DNA of 64,000 nt, taken from assembly GCA_965277745.1 (NCBI GenBank), contig OZ255837.1, forward strand, positions 1,054,001-1,118,000, read 5' to 3'. A program made the translations under genes and the position numbers. Positions 13,701-19,756 of this stretch are shown here, in pieces (position 1 is the stretch's first letter; the number at the start of each line of letters is the position of its first letter). The notes beneath the pieces were generated by a model. It saw only the letters and a program-made list of their open reading frames with translations, had not been told where the DNA came from and ran no database searches. Source of the DNA: G965277745 sp965277745. Lineage in GTDB: Bacteria; Pseudomonadota; Gammaproteobacteria; Cardiobacteriales; Cardiobacteriaceae.

Positions 13701-16700
13701 TGTCCAAGGTGACCAAGGGCGAAGGGGTGTCGGCATTGGAAGAGGCGGTATCGAAGAACTTCAAGCCCTCGGTGTAGAGGGTGACCTGATCGCCCAGATT
13801 GAGACCTTTTTTGTCGATGCGCGTATCGCCGAAGGTGGCGCTGTCGAGGTTCAGATCGCGCTTGAGAGTGAACGCGACGCTACTATTGCCTTTTCCATCC
13901 TTACTTGTCAGGACATCGAGGTTGTCGTCGCCGGCGAAGGTCAGCGTGCTGTTTGCGCCGATTTTTGCGGTGAAATCTTTGCCATTTTTGTCCTTACCGG
14001 CGAGTGTCCAGGCGCTTTCGTTCACTTTTGTTTTAAAGTCCTCCACTTCCTTTTTGGTCGCTAAAGTGTCCAATGCGGTTTTGTCAGCTTTCTTGTCGAG
14101 GTTCTTGTCCAAGGTATACAGTTGCCCGGTGGTGGCGGCGTTGTCGCCGTTCTCTTTCAGTTCGCCTGTTCCGACCTGCTTGATTGCTTTGCCGCCGGCG
14201 TCGATGCCGCCCTTGGTAAGACTGGGGCCGCCGTTGATTAATAGTCCGTTTTTGTCGATGACCGTGTCGCCGAAGGTGGCGCTTTCGTTCACTTTTGTTT
14301 TCAATTCTTGCAAGTCCTTTGCAAGGCCATCAAAGTCGCTTATTTCAGCTTTTTTATTGTCAAGTTCATGAACCCGGTCATACAGTTGCCCGGCGGTGGC
14401 CACTTCCTTGCTCCCCTTTTTGAAGGCGCCCTTGGCGACATTGGTGATCGCTTTGCCGCCGGCGTCGATGCCGCCCTTGGTAAGACTGGGGCCGCCGTTG
14501 ATTAACAGTCCGTTTCTGTCCAAGGTGACCAAGGGCGAAGGGGTGTCGGCATTGGAAGAGGCGGTATCGAAGAACTTCAAGCCCTCGGTGTAGAGGGTGA
14601 CCTGATCGCCCAGATTGAGACCTTTTTTGTCGATGCGCGTATCGCCGAAGGTGGCGCTGTCGAGGTTCAGATCGCGCTTGAGAGTGAACGCGACCGTGCC
14701 GCCGTCTTTTTTCTCACCGGTGACCACTTCGAGGTTGTCGTCGCCGGTGAAGGTCAGCGTGCTGTTTGCGCCGATTTTTGCGGTGAAATCTTTGCCATTT
14801 TTGTCCTTACCGGCGAGTGTCCAGGCGCTTTCGTTCACTTTTGTTTTAAAGTCCTCCATTTCCTCTTTGGTCGCTAAAGTGTCCAATGCGGTTTTGTCAG
14901 CTTTCTTCTTGTCGAGGTTCTTGTCCAAGGTATACAGTTGCCCGGTGGTGGCGGCGTTGTCGCCGTTCTCTTTCAGTTCGCCTGTTCCGACCTGCTTGAT
15001 TGCTTTGCCGCCGGCGTCGATGCCGCCCTTGGTAAGACTGGGGCCGCCGTTGATTAATAGTCCGTTTTTGTCCAAGGTGACCAAGGGCGAAGGGGTGCCG
15101 ACATTGGAAGAGGCAGCATCGAAGAACTTCAGGCCCTCGGTGTCGAGGGTGACCTGATCGCCCAGATTGAGACCTTTTTTGTCGATGACCGTGTTGCCGA
15201 AGGTGGCGCTGTCGAGGTTCAGATCGCGCTTGAGAGCGAATGCGACCGTGCCGCCGTCTTTTTCCTCACCGGTGACCACTTCGAGGTTTTTGTCGCCGGC
15301 GAAGGTCAGCGTGCTGTTTGCGCCGATTTTTGCGGTGAACGGTTTGTCGTCCGCATCTGTGCCGGCGAGTGTCCAGGCGCTTTCGTTCACTTTTGTTTTA
15401 AAGTCCTCCACTTCCTTTTTGGTCGCTAACAAGTCAGTTTTGTCAGCTTTCTTGTCGAGGTTCTTGTCCAAGGTATACAGTTGCCCGCTGGTGGCCGCTT
15501 CCTTGCTCCCCTCTTCGAGGGCGCCCTCGGCGACATTGGTGATCGCTTTGCCGCCGGCGTCGATGCCGCCCTTGGTAAGACTGGGGCCGCCGTTGATTAA
15601 TAGTCCGTTTCTGTCCAAGGTGACCAAGGGCGAAGGGGTGTCGGCATTGGAAGAGGCGGTATCGAAGAACTTCAAGCCCTCGGTGTAGAGGGTGACCTGA
15701 TCGCCCAGATTGAGACCTTTTTTGTCGATGCGCGTATCGCCGAAGGTGGCGCTGTCGAGGTTCAGATCGCGCTTGAGAGTGAACGCGACGCTACTATTGC
15801 CTTTTCCATCCTTACTTGTCAGGACATCGAGGTTGTCGTCGCCGGCGAAGGTCAGCGTGCTGTTTGCGCCGATTTTTGCGGTGAAATCTTTGCCATTTTT
15901 GTCCTTACCGGCGAGTGTCCAGGCGCTTTCGTTCACTTTTGTTTTAAAGTCCTCCACTTCCTTTTTGGTCGCTAAAGTGTCCAATGCGGTTTTGTCAGCT
16001 TTCTTGTCGAGGTTCTTGTCCAAGGTATACAGTTGCCCGGTGGTGGCGGCGTTGTCGCCGTTCTCTTTCAGTTCGCCTGTTCCGACCTGCTTGATTGCTT
16101 TGCCGCCGGCGTCGATGCCGCCCTTGGTAAGACTGGGGCCGCCGTTGATTAATAGTCCGTTTTTGTCGATGACCGTGTCGCCGAAGGTGGCGCTTTCGTT
16201 CACTTTTGTTTTCAATTCTTGCAAGTCCTTTGCAAGGCCATCAAAGTCGCTTATTTCAGCTTTTTTATTGTCAAGTTCATGAACCCGGTCATACAGTTGC
16301 CCGGCGGTGGCCACTTCCTTGCTCCCCTTTTTGAAGGCGCCCTTGGCGACATTGGTGATCGCTTTGCCGCCGGCGTCGATGCCGCCCTTGGTAAGACTGG
16401 GGCCGCCGTTGATTAACAGTCCGTTTCTGTCCAAGGTGACCAAGGGCGAAGGGGTGTCGGCATTGGAAGAGGCGGTATCGAAGAACTTCAAGCCCTCGGT
16501 GTAGAGGGTGACCTGATCGCCCAGATTGAGACCTTTTTTGTCGATGCGCGTATCGCCGAAGGTGGCGCTGTCGAGGTTCAGATCGCGCTTGAGAGTGAAC
16601 GCGACCGTGCCGCCGTCTTTTTTCTCACCGGTGACCACTTCGAGGTTGTCGTCGCCGGTGAAGGTCAGCGTGCTGTTTGCGCCGATTTTTGCGGTGAAAT

Positions 16701-17622
16701 CTTTGCCATTTTTGTCCTTACCGGCGAGTGTCCAGGCGCTTTCGTTCACTTTTGTTTTAAAGTCCTCCATTTCCTCTTTGGTCGCTAAAGTGTCCAATGC
16801 GGTTTTGTCAGCTTTCTTCTTGTCGAGGTTCTTGTCCAAGGCATACAGTTGCCCGGTGGTGGCGGCGTTGTCGCCGTTCTCTTTCAGTTCGCCTGTTCCG
16901 ACCTGCTTGATTGCTTTGCCGCCGGCGTCGATGCCGCCCTTGGTAAGACTGGGGCCGCCGTTGATTAATAGTCCGTTTTTGTCCAAGGTGACCAAGGGCG
17001 AAGGGGTGCCGGCACTGGAAGAGGCGGCACCGAAGAACTTCAGGCCCTTTTCGTCTATTATCATATCGCCGATCTTGAGTTCCCTCAAACTGAGGTTCAC
17101 ATCGTTCTTGAGAGTGAACGCGACGCTAGTATTGCCTTTTCCATCCTTGCTTGTCAGGACATCGAGGTTGTCGTCGCCGGCGAAGGTCAGCGTGCTGTTT
17201 GCGCCGATTTTTGCGGTGAACGGTTTGTCGTCCGCATCTGTGCCGGCGAGTGTCCAGGTGCTTTCCTTCACGTTTGTTTTCAATTTTTGCATGTCCTTTT
17301 TAAGGCCCTCAAAGTCGCTCATATTAGCTTTTTTATGATCAAGCTTCTTATCTAATTCATACAATTGCCCGGCGGTGGCCGCTTCCTTGAACGTGACTTT
17401 TATTATTGATTTCTTATTTTCTGATAAAAAATGGATTTTTCTCAATAAACCACCCATACTAATATCAGCATTATTAGCGTCAGCGTTTTTTTCCGAGATC
17501 CGTGAATCGTCGGCATTTGTCGGAAGGGTAATGATAAGCAGGGGTAAAAGCGATAATATCATTACGACTTTTCTCGCGGCATGAAGGTTCGCTGCCGCCG
17601 GACGATGAAGAGGAATTGGCAT
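4723..17622 (-). CDS. Giant YadA-type trimeric autotransporter adhesin
   Basis: One uninterrupted reading frame of 4299 residues. Residues 17-38 (ARKVVMILSLLPLLIITLP and on) form a signal peptide ending near the NADD sequence. The last ~90 residues are a YadA-type membrane anchor: a coiled-coil lead-in (MAKRIDDLDTRARAGISSA) and four beta-strand-like segments ending in GIGYRF with terminal phenylalanine. Between them lie about 24 modules. Each has a GANSTLTF strand region, a TATFGDT/DKKGLNLG segment, INGGPSLTKGGIDAGGKAI, and a neck-like ending such as NVAEGALEEGSKEAATSGQLY, followed by a short KKADKT-type coiled coil. No SVAIG-type YadA head repeats were seen, so the fibre seems to be all stalk. 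Family members are homotrimers that bind host matrix or cells. The start has only a weak ribosome site (GAG 7 bases upstream). Repeat-driven length variation is expected. Confidence 0.95.
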   Translation of the reverse strand: MPIPLHRPAAANLHAARKVVMILSLLPLLIITLPTNADDSRISEKNADANNADISMGGLLRKIHFLSENKKSIIKVTFKEAATAGQLYELDKKLDHKKANMSDFEGLKKDMQKLKTNVKESTWTLAGTDADDKPFTAKIGANSTLTFAGDDNLDVLTSKDGKGNTSVAFTLKNDVNLSLRELKIGDMIIDEKGLKFFGAASSSAGTPSPLVTLDKNGLLINGGPSLTKGGIDAGGKAIKQVGTGELKENGDNAATTGQLYALDKNLDKKKADKTALDTLATKEEMEDFKTKVNESAWTLAGKDKNGKDFTAKIGANSTLTFTGDDNLEVVTGEKKDGGTVAFTLKRDLNLDSATFGDTRIDKKGLNLGDQVTLYTEGLKFFDTASSNADTPSPLVTLDRNGLLINGGPSLTKGGIDAGGKAITNVAKGAFKKGSKEVATAGQLYDRVHELDNKKAEISDFDGLAKDLQELKTKVNESATFGDTVIDKNGLLINGGPSLTKGGIDAGGKAIKQVGTGELKENGDNAATTGQLYTLDKNLDKKADKTALDTLATKKEVEDFKTKVNESAWTLAGKDKNGKDFTAKIGANSTLTFAGDDNLDVLTSKDGKGNSSVAFTLKRDLNLDSATFGDTRIDKKGLNLGDQVTLYTEGLKFFDTASSNADTPSPLVTLDRNGLLINGGPSLTKGGIDAGGKAITNVAEGALEEGSKEAATSGQLYTLDKNLDKKADKTDLLATKKEVEDFKTKVNESAWTLAGTDADDKPFTAKIGANSTLTFAGDKNLEVVTGEEKDGGTVAFALKRDLNLDSATFGNTVIDKKGLNLGDQVTLDTEGLKFFDAASSNVGTPSPLVTLDKNGLLINGGPSLTKGGIDAGGKAIKQVGTGELKENGDNAATTGQLYTLDKNLDKKKADKTALDTLATKEEMEDFKTKVNESAWTLAGKDKNGKDFTAKIGANSTLTFTGDDNLEVVTGEKKDGGTVAFTLKRDLNLDSATFGDTRIDKKGLNLGDQVTLYTEGLKFFDTASSNADTPSPLVTLDRNGLLINGGPSLTKGGIDAGGKAITNVAKGAFKKGSKEVATAGQLYDRVHELDNKKAEISDFDGLAKDLQELKTKVNESATFGDTVIDKNGLLINGGPSLTKGGIDAGGKAIKQVGTGELKENGDNAATTGQLYTLDKNLDKKADKTALDTLATKKEVEDFKTKVNESAWTLAGKDKNGKDFTAKIGANSTLTFAGDDNLDVLTSKDGKGNSSVAFTLKRDLNLDSATFGDTRIDKKGLNLGDQVTLYTEGLKFFDTASSNADTPSPLVTLDRNGLLINGGPSLTKGGIDAGGKAITNVAEGALEEGSKEAATSGQLYTLDKNLDKKADKTDLLATKKEVEDFKTKVNESAWTLAGTDADDKPFTAKIGANSTLTFAGDKNLEVVTGEEKDGGTVAFALKRDLNLDSATFGNTVIDKKGLNLGDQVTLDTEGLKFFDAASSNVGTPSPLVTLDKNGLLINGGPSLTKGGIDAGGKAIKQVGTGELKENGDNAATTGQLYTLDKNLDKKKADKTALDTLATKEEMEDFKTKVNESAWTLAGKDKNGKDFTAKIGANSTLTFTGDDNLEVVTGEKKDGGTVAFTLKRDLNLDSATFGDTRIDKKGLNLGDQVTLYTEGLKFFDTASSNADTPSPLVTLDRNGLLINGGPSLTKGGIDAGGKAITNVAKGAFKKGSKEVATAGQLYDRVHELDNKKAEISDFDGLAKDLQELKTKVNESATFGDTVIDKNGLLINGGPSLTKGGIDAGGKAIKQVGTGELKENGDNAATTGQLYTLDKNLDKKADKTALDTLATKKEVEDFKTKVNESAWTLAGKDKNGKDFTAKIGANSTLTFAGDDNLDVLTSKDGKGNSSVAFTLKRDLNLDSATFGDTRIDKKGLNLGDQVTLYTEGLKFFDTASSNADTPSPLVTLDRNGLLINGGPSLTKGGIDAGGKAITNVAEGALEEGSKEAATSGQLYTLDKNLDKKADKTDLLATKKEVEDFKTKVKESAWTLAGKDKNGKDFTAKIGANSTLTFAGDKNLEVVTGEEKDGGTVAFALKRDLNLDSATFGNTVIDKKGLNLGDQVTLDTEGLKFFDAASSNVGTPSPLVTLDKNGLLINGGPSLTKGGIDAGGKAIKQVGTGELKENGDNAATTGQLYTLDKNLDKKADKTDLLATKKEVEDFKTKVNESAWTLAGKDKNGKDFTAKIGANSTLTFAGDDNLDVLTSKDGKGNSSVAFTLKRDLNLDSATFGDTRIDKKGLNLGDQVTLYTEGLKFFDTASSNADTPSPLVTLDRNGLLINGGPSLTKGGIDAGGKAITNVAEGALEEGSKEVATAGQVFTVQKNLEDLQIKMAEKLKETTQKEIFNTPQLASDDNIRIDEKTDPDLVSFSLNPDLNLDSATFGDTSIDKKGLRMGKEEVILDTEGLKFFGAASSNADTLSPLVTLNSNGLFINGGPSLTASGIDAGGKAITNVAEGALEEGSKEAATSGQLYTLDKNLDKKADKTDLLATKKEVEDFKTKVNESAWTLAGTDADDKPFTAKIGANSTLTFAGDKNLEVVTGEEKDGGTVAFALKRDLNLDSATFGNTVIDKKGLNLGDQVTLDTEGLKFFDAASSNVGTPSPLVTLDKNGLLINGGPSLTKGGIDAGGKAIKQVGTGELKENGDNAATTGQVYALDKNLDKKADKTDLLATKKEVEDFKTKVKESAWTLAGKDKNGKDFTAKIGANSTLTFAGDKNLEVVTGEEKDGGTVAFALKRDLNLDSATFGNTVIDKKGLNLGDQVTLDTEGLKFFDAASSNVGTPSPLVTLDKNGLLINGGPSLTKGGIDAGGKAITQVGTGELKENGDNAATTGQLYTLDKNLDKKADKTDLLATKKEVEDFKTKVNESAWTLAGKDKNGKDFTAKIGANSTLTFAGDDNLDVLTSKDGKGNSSVAFTLKRDLNLDSATFGDTRIDKKGLNLGDQVTLYTEGLKFFDTASSNADTPSPLVTLDRNGLLINGGPSLTKGGIDAGGKAITNVAEGALEEGSKEAATSGQLYTLDKNLDKKADKTDLLATKKEVEDFKTKVNESAWTLAGTDADDKPFTAKIGANSTLTFAGDKNLEVVTGEEKDGGTVAFALKRDLNLDSATFGNTVIDKKGLNLGDQVTLDTEGLKFFDAASSNVGTPSPLVTLDKNGLLINGGPSLTKGGIDAGGKAIKQVGTGELKENGDNAATTGQLYTLDKNLDKKADKTDLLATKKEVEDFKTKVKESAWTLAGKDKNGKDFTAKIGANSTLTFAGDKNLEVVTGEEKDGGTVAFALKRDLNLDSATFGNTVIDKKGLNLGDQVTLDTEGLKFFDAASSNVGTPSPLVTLDKNGLLINGGPSLTKGGIDAGGKAIKQVGTGELKENGDNAATTGQLYTLDKNLDKKADKTDLLATKKEVEDFKTKVNESAWTLAGKDKNGKDFTAKIGANSTLTFAGDDNLDVLTSKDGKGNSSVAFTLKRDLNLDSATFGDTRIDKKGLNLGDQVTLYTEGLKFFDTASSNADTPSPLVTLDRNGLLINGGPSLTKGGIDAGGKAITQVGTGELKENGDNAATTGQLYTLDKNLDKKADKTDLLATKKEVEDFKTKVNESAWTLAGKDKNGKDFTAKIGANSTLTFAGDDNLDVLTSKDGKGNSSVAFTLKRDLNLDSATFGNTVIDKKGLNLGDQVTLDTEGLKFFDAASSNVGTPSPLVTLDKNGLLINGGPSLTKGGIDAGGKAIKQVGTGELKENGDNAATTGQLYTLDKNLDKKADKTDLLATKKEVEDFKTKVKESAWTLAGKDKNGKDFTAKIGANSTLTFAGDDNLDVLTSKDGKGNSSVAFTLKRDLNLDSATFGDTRIDKKGLNLGDQVTLYTEGLKFFDTASSNADTPSPLVTLDRNGLLINGGPSLTKGGIDAGGKAITNVAEGALEEGSKEVATAGQVFTVQKNLEDLQIKMAEKLKETTQKKIFNTPQLASDDNIRIDEKTDPDLVSFSLNPDLNLDSATFGDTSIDKKGLRMGKEEVILDTEGLKFFGAASSNADTLSPLVTLNSNGLFINGGPSLTASGIDAGDKAITQVGTGELKENGDNAATTGQLFNVNERLKNIEENFYDDSIIPKVAKSYSEKSKTDPPQKSLGSPKPREEHLSLATSGDSWDGKGKRLSNIGEGKVEENSTDVVTGAQLFHVREDLQEKFDKNLNTMAKRIDDLDTRARAGISSALASAALPQANLAGESVISAATANYRGEQALSIGASTVSPNGKWIVKGTANVNREDASAALGIGYRF
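5371..6590. repeat. Adhesin repeat, copy A of a 1.2-kb block repeated 4815 bp away
   Basis: This block encodes the variant module with TVQKNLEDLQIKMAEKL and NTPQLASDDNIRIDEKTD. The same block recurs at 10186-11405. The offset is 4815 bp (1605 codons, in frame). I saw only a few substitutions, for instance a lysine versus glutamate codon near 5686 and 10501. Confidence 0.85.
10186..11405. repeat. Adhesin repeat, copy B of the 1.2-kb block
   Basis: Partner of 5371-6590, same orientation, offset 4815 bp. Together with the 1911-bp tandem array it shows that at least two duplication events of different size built the stalk. Confidence 0.85.
11564..17011. repeat. 1911-bp in-frame tandem repeat (about 2.9 copies) inside the adhesin gene
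   Basis: Sequence recurs at a constant offset of 1911 bp (637 codons): for example the same short landmark lies at 12485, 14396 and 16307, and at 11888, 13799 and 15710. Copies are almost identical; I noted one difference near 16842. Identity begins near 11564 and ends near 17011. Each unit holds about 3.5 stalk modules, including one short module with RVHELDNKKAEISDFDGLAKD. The unit length is a multiple of three, so gain or loss of units keeps the frame. Confidence 0.9.
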
Positions 17623-18154
17623 GATTATCTCATTTCAGAATGTTCATCAAAATCGGTCTCGCAAATAAATAACGCGAATTGTCGGAGGCGAAATATAATT
17701 TCTCAGAATACTATATAGGGAGATTGTAAAATAATAAAATATATTTTTGATTCTTATTATATTAAAGGGGTGAAATTTCTTGCCAAGAATAAATTATTCA
17801 ATAATATTACCGAACTGGTAAAATTTTTCGCCAAGGAAAAAGGCGCTCGATATTTACTGTCGTGATGGAAGGTCTTCTTCCGCATCCCGATTGCGGTTCG
17901 CGTCGCAGCGGTCATCGCCGAGGCGGCGTTGATGACGGCAGCACAAAGCGTTCCCCGAACTTCTGCACGTTTTGAAAAGAGGCTCCGACAGAATTGCACA
18001 AGGTACATTTGCCGAGTTCCGATCTGTTATACTTTTTCGTCTTCACGAATGTGCGCCCACGTTTACTTTTCGCGGTCTCTTGGGGCCGAACAGGGGTAAC
18101 CATAACGGACACATGGTTTGCGCAATCGCCGTTCGGTCATGGTGAGGAGGGACA
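17623..18154. other. Intergenic region between adhesin and AEC carrier genes
   Basis: About 530 bases between divergent genes. The half next to the adhesin (17640-17850) is strikingly AT-rich and probably holds its promoter; it contains the small inverted repeat TTACC-gaact-GGTAA near 17809-17823. A TATACT box lies at 18028-18033 on the plus strand, upstream of the carrier gene. No convincing gene was found; the short reading frames here lack recognisable features. Confidence 0.5.
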
Positions 18155-19102
18155 ATGGGCACACTCTGGCACAGCATGCTCTTTTCGGCCAATATCATTC
18201 TTCCCTTGGTGGCGCTGCTTTGGGCTGGCCGCTGGTTATGCCGTAGCGGCCAGATTAGCCGTGCTTTTATCAACGATACCAACAACCTGCTTTATCGTCA
18301 TGGTATTCCGGGGCTGTTGTTTTTCGGCATCGTCAAAAGCGAGGTGTCGATTCTCTCCGAATGGCGCGCTATCGCCGCTGGTTATGTGGCAACGCTGGCC
18401 CTGTTTTTCGCGAGTTCCTGGGTCGCGAGAGGTTTCATCGATAAAGCGGTCGATCGCGGCGTCTTCGTACAGGGCGTTTTTCGCGGCAATCTCGCGATCG
18501 TTGGATTGGCCTTTGTTTCTTCCACTTACGGCGATTACGGACTCGCGGTCGGCTCGGTACTCATTGGATTGATCGCGTTCTTGCTCAATGTTCTCGCGGT
18601 CATCTGCCTCGAGCAGGCGGCGAGTAAAGAAAAGATTCCGCTTTCGCGACTGTTTGCAAAAATGTTCGACAATCCGATGATCGTCGCCATCATACTGGCG
18701 GTTATCGTCAAGCTGATCCATTTCCCGGTGCCGGAAATGGTCATTCGTTTCGGCGATCTTTATACCCGCATTACCCTGCCATTGGCGCTGATCCTGACCG
18801 GTGCCGGCTGTAATTTCAACGGCATTTTCCGAGCCGGGCAAATGGCCATTTGGGCAAGTATCGGCAGGCTGATCATCTCGCCGTTGTGTTTTTTTGGGGC
18901 GGGGTTGTTGTTTGGGCTTGGCGGGCGTGATCTCGGTATTCTGGGCCTGCTTGGCGCCGCGCCGGCGGCAACGGCGGGATACGTGATGGCGAGAGCCTTG
19001 GGCGGCAATGAAGTGGCCGCCGCCAATATCATCGCGATCACAACCGCGGCATCGTTGATTGTCGTCGCCCCGTTGATCGTCTTGTTTCAGTTGTTTGCTT
19101 AG
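18155..19102 (+). CDS. AEC family membrane carrier (auxin efflux carrier/malate permease type)
   Basis: A 315-residue integral membrane protein with about ten hydrophobic segments spread over its whole length. The layout (paired five-helix halves, SANIILPLVALLWAGR at the start, PLALILTGAGCNF in the middle, GRLIISPLCFFGAG and AAPAATAGYVMARALGGN near the end) fits the AEC/PF03547 family, whose members move organic acids or other small anions. The start has a GAGGAGG ribosome site. The substrate is not predictable, and no metabolic partner gene is adjacent. Confidence 0.8.
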   Translation: MGTLWHSMLFSANIILPLVALLWAGRWLCRSGQISRAFINDTNNLLYRHGIPGLLFFGIVKSEVSILSEWRAIAAGYVATLALFFASSWVARGFIDKAVDRGVFVQGVFRGNLAIVGLAFVSSTYGDYGLAVGSVLIGLIAFLLNVLAVICLEQAASKEKIPLSRLFAKMFDNPMIVAIILAVIVKLIHFPVPEMVIRFGDLYTRITLPLALILTGAGCNFNGIFRAGQMAIWASIGRLIISPLCFFGAGLLFGLGGRDLGILGLLGAAPAATAGYVMARALGGNEVAAANIIAITTAASLIVVAPLIVLFQLFA

Positions 19103-19169
19103 ATAAAACAGTTTATAAATCAATTAACTGAATTTTATTTCATTTTTTGGTATGTATTTTGCATTAAAG

Positions 19170-19244
19170 TGGATAAATCCAGTTTAAGGATGAAGTGTCA
19201 GTCAGGGAAGACACGGGCCACCATGCTTGCATGGTGGCTTTTTT
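19170..19244 (+). ncRNA. Candidate small structured RNA ending in an intrinsic terminator
   Basis: Three consecutive inverted repeats are visible: TGGAT-aa-ATCCA (19170-19181), GTGTC-10 nt-GACAC (19195-19214) and GCCACCATG-cttg-CATGGTGGC (19217-19238), the last followed by six T. No coding potential is evident, and AT-rich sequence upstream could hold a promoter. It could instead be just the 3' end of the AEC carrier transcript, 68 bases downstream of that stop codon. Confidence 0.4.
19217..19244 (+). terminator. Strong rho-independent terminator
   Basis: A perfect 9-bp stem GCCACCATG/CATGGTGGC with a 4-base loop is followed by TTTTTT. Positioned to end the AEC carrier transcript or the candidate small RNA. 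Confidence 0.85.
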
Positions 19245-19669
19245 ATTGCTGCCGTGGCTCGCGTCATACGCGGGAGTCCGGAAAAGGCAGAGAAAATTTC
19301 ATCGGGAAAACACGTATAACCGGCGCCGCGTCGGCGCCGGGCCGCGCTTGCTGCATGCATCACCGCCGTCCGCCTTGGGTGCGCATTTTGCAGTGGATCT
19401 AGCTTCTTACGCTGCCATCGGGGACAAACGCCATGCTGTGTGGTTTGGCGGCAGCTAGGATTTTGTGCTAAATTAATGAGATTATAGGCTATAGGCACTC
19501 ATGGTGGTTATCACTTGATTTAGGCTGTTTCTCGTGTAGCAGTTTCCTTTATTTGGGGAAGCGTACTACAAGCGCCGATATAGCTTAGAAAGAGGGAATA
19601 TCATTTCCAAGTTTCATCGTGAGGCGCTTTTTATCATGATGCTTTTGGATTTTCCTTTTACCATGCCGC

Positions 19670-19693
19670 ATCGCCGCTGGCGATCCTTTTTTT
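19670..19693 (+). terminator. Hairpin with T tract in the cydA leader (possible attenuator)
   Basis: ATCGCC-gct-GGCGAT, two C, then seven T. It lies 63 bases before the cydA start, on the coding strand, so if cydABX is transcribed from further upstream this would work as an attenuator; otherwise it ends a separate short transcript. Confidence 0.45.
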
Positions 19694-19756
19694 CCGAGTT
19701 CCGCGAATATCGGATGTATTTATTATTGTTCGTCTATTTCATGAGGAGGGGCAGCG

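Larger units (their letters stand above)
19103..19756. other. Long leader/intergenic region upstream of cydABX
   Basis: 654 bases with no convincing protein gene. The left part contains a run of three hairpins ending in a strong terminator (19170-19244, listed separately). The right part contains a hairpin with a T7 tract (19670-19693), about 60 bases before cydA. The size and structures suggest regulatory RNA content. I could not find a clear FNR or ArcA box. Confidence 0.5.

Noticed and set aside
5288..17584. Many repeated open frames of 65-270 codons on the plus strand opposite the adhesin (starting MRPFLSM...).
   Set aside because: They mirror the adhesin codon pattern and its repeats, have no ribosome sites, and repeat only because the sense gene repeats.
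4723..17622. Regular repeats that might suggest a CRISPR array.
   Set aside because: Repeats are hundreds to thousands of bases long, coding and in frame; there are no short repeat-spacer units or cas genes.
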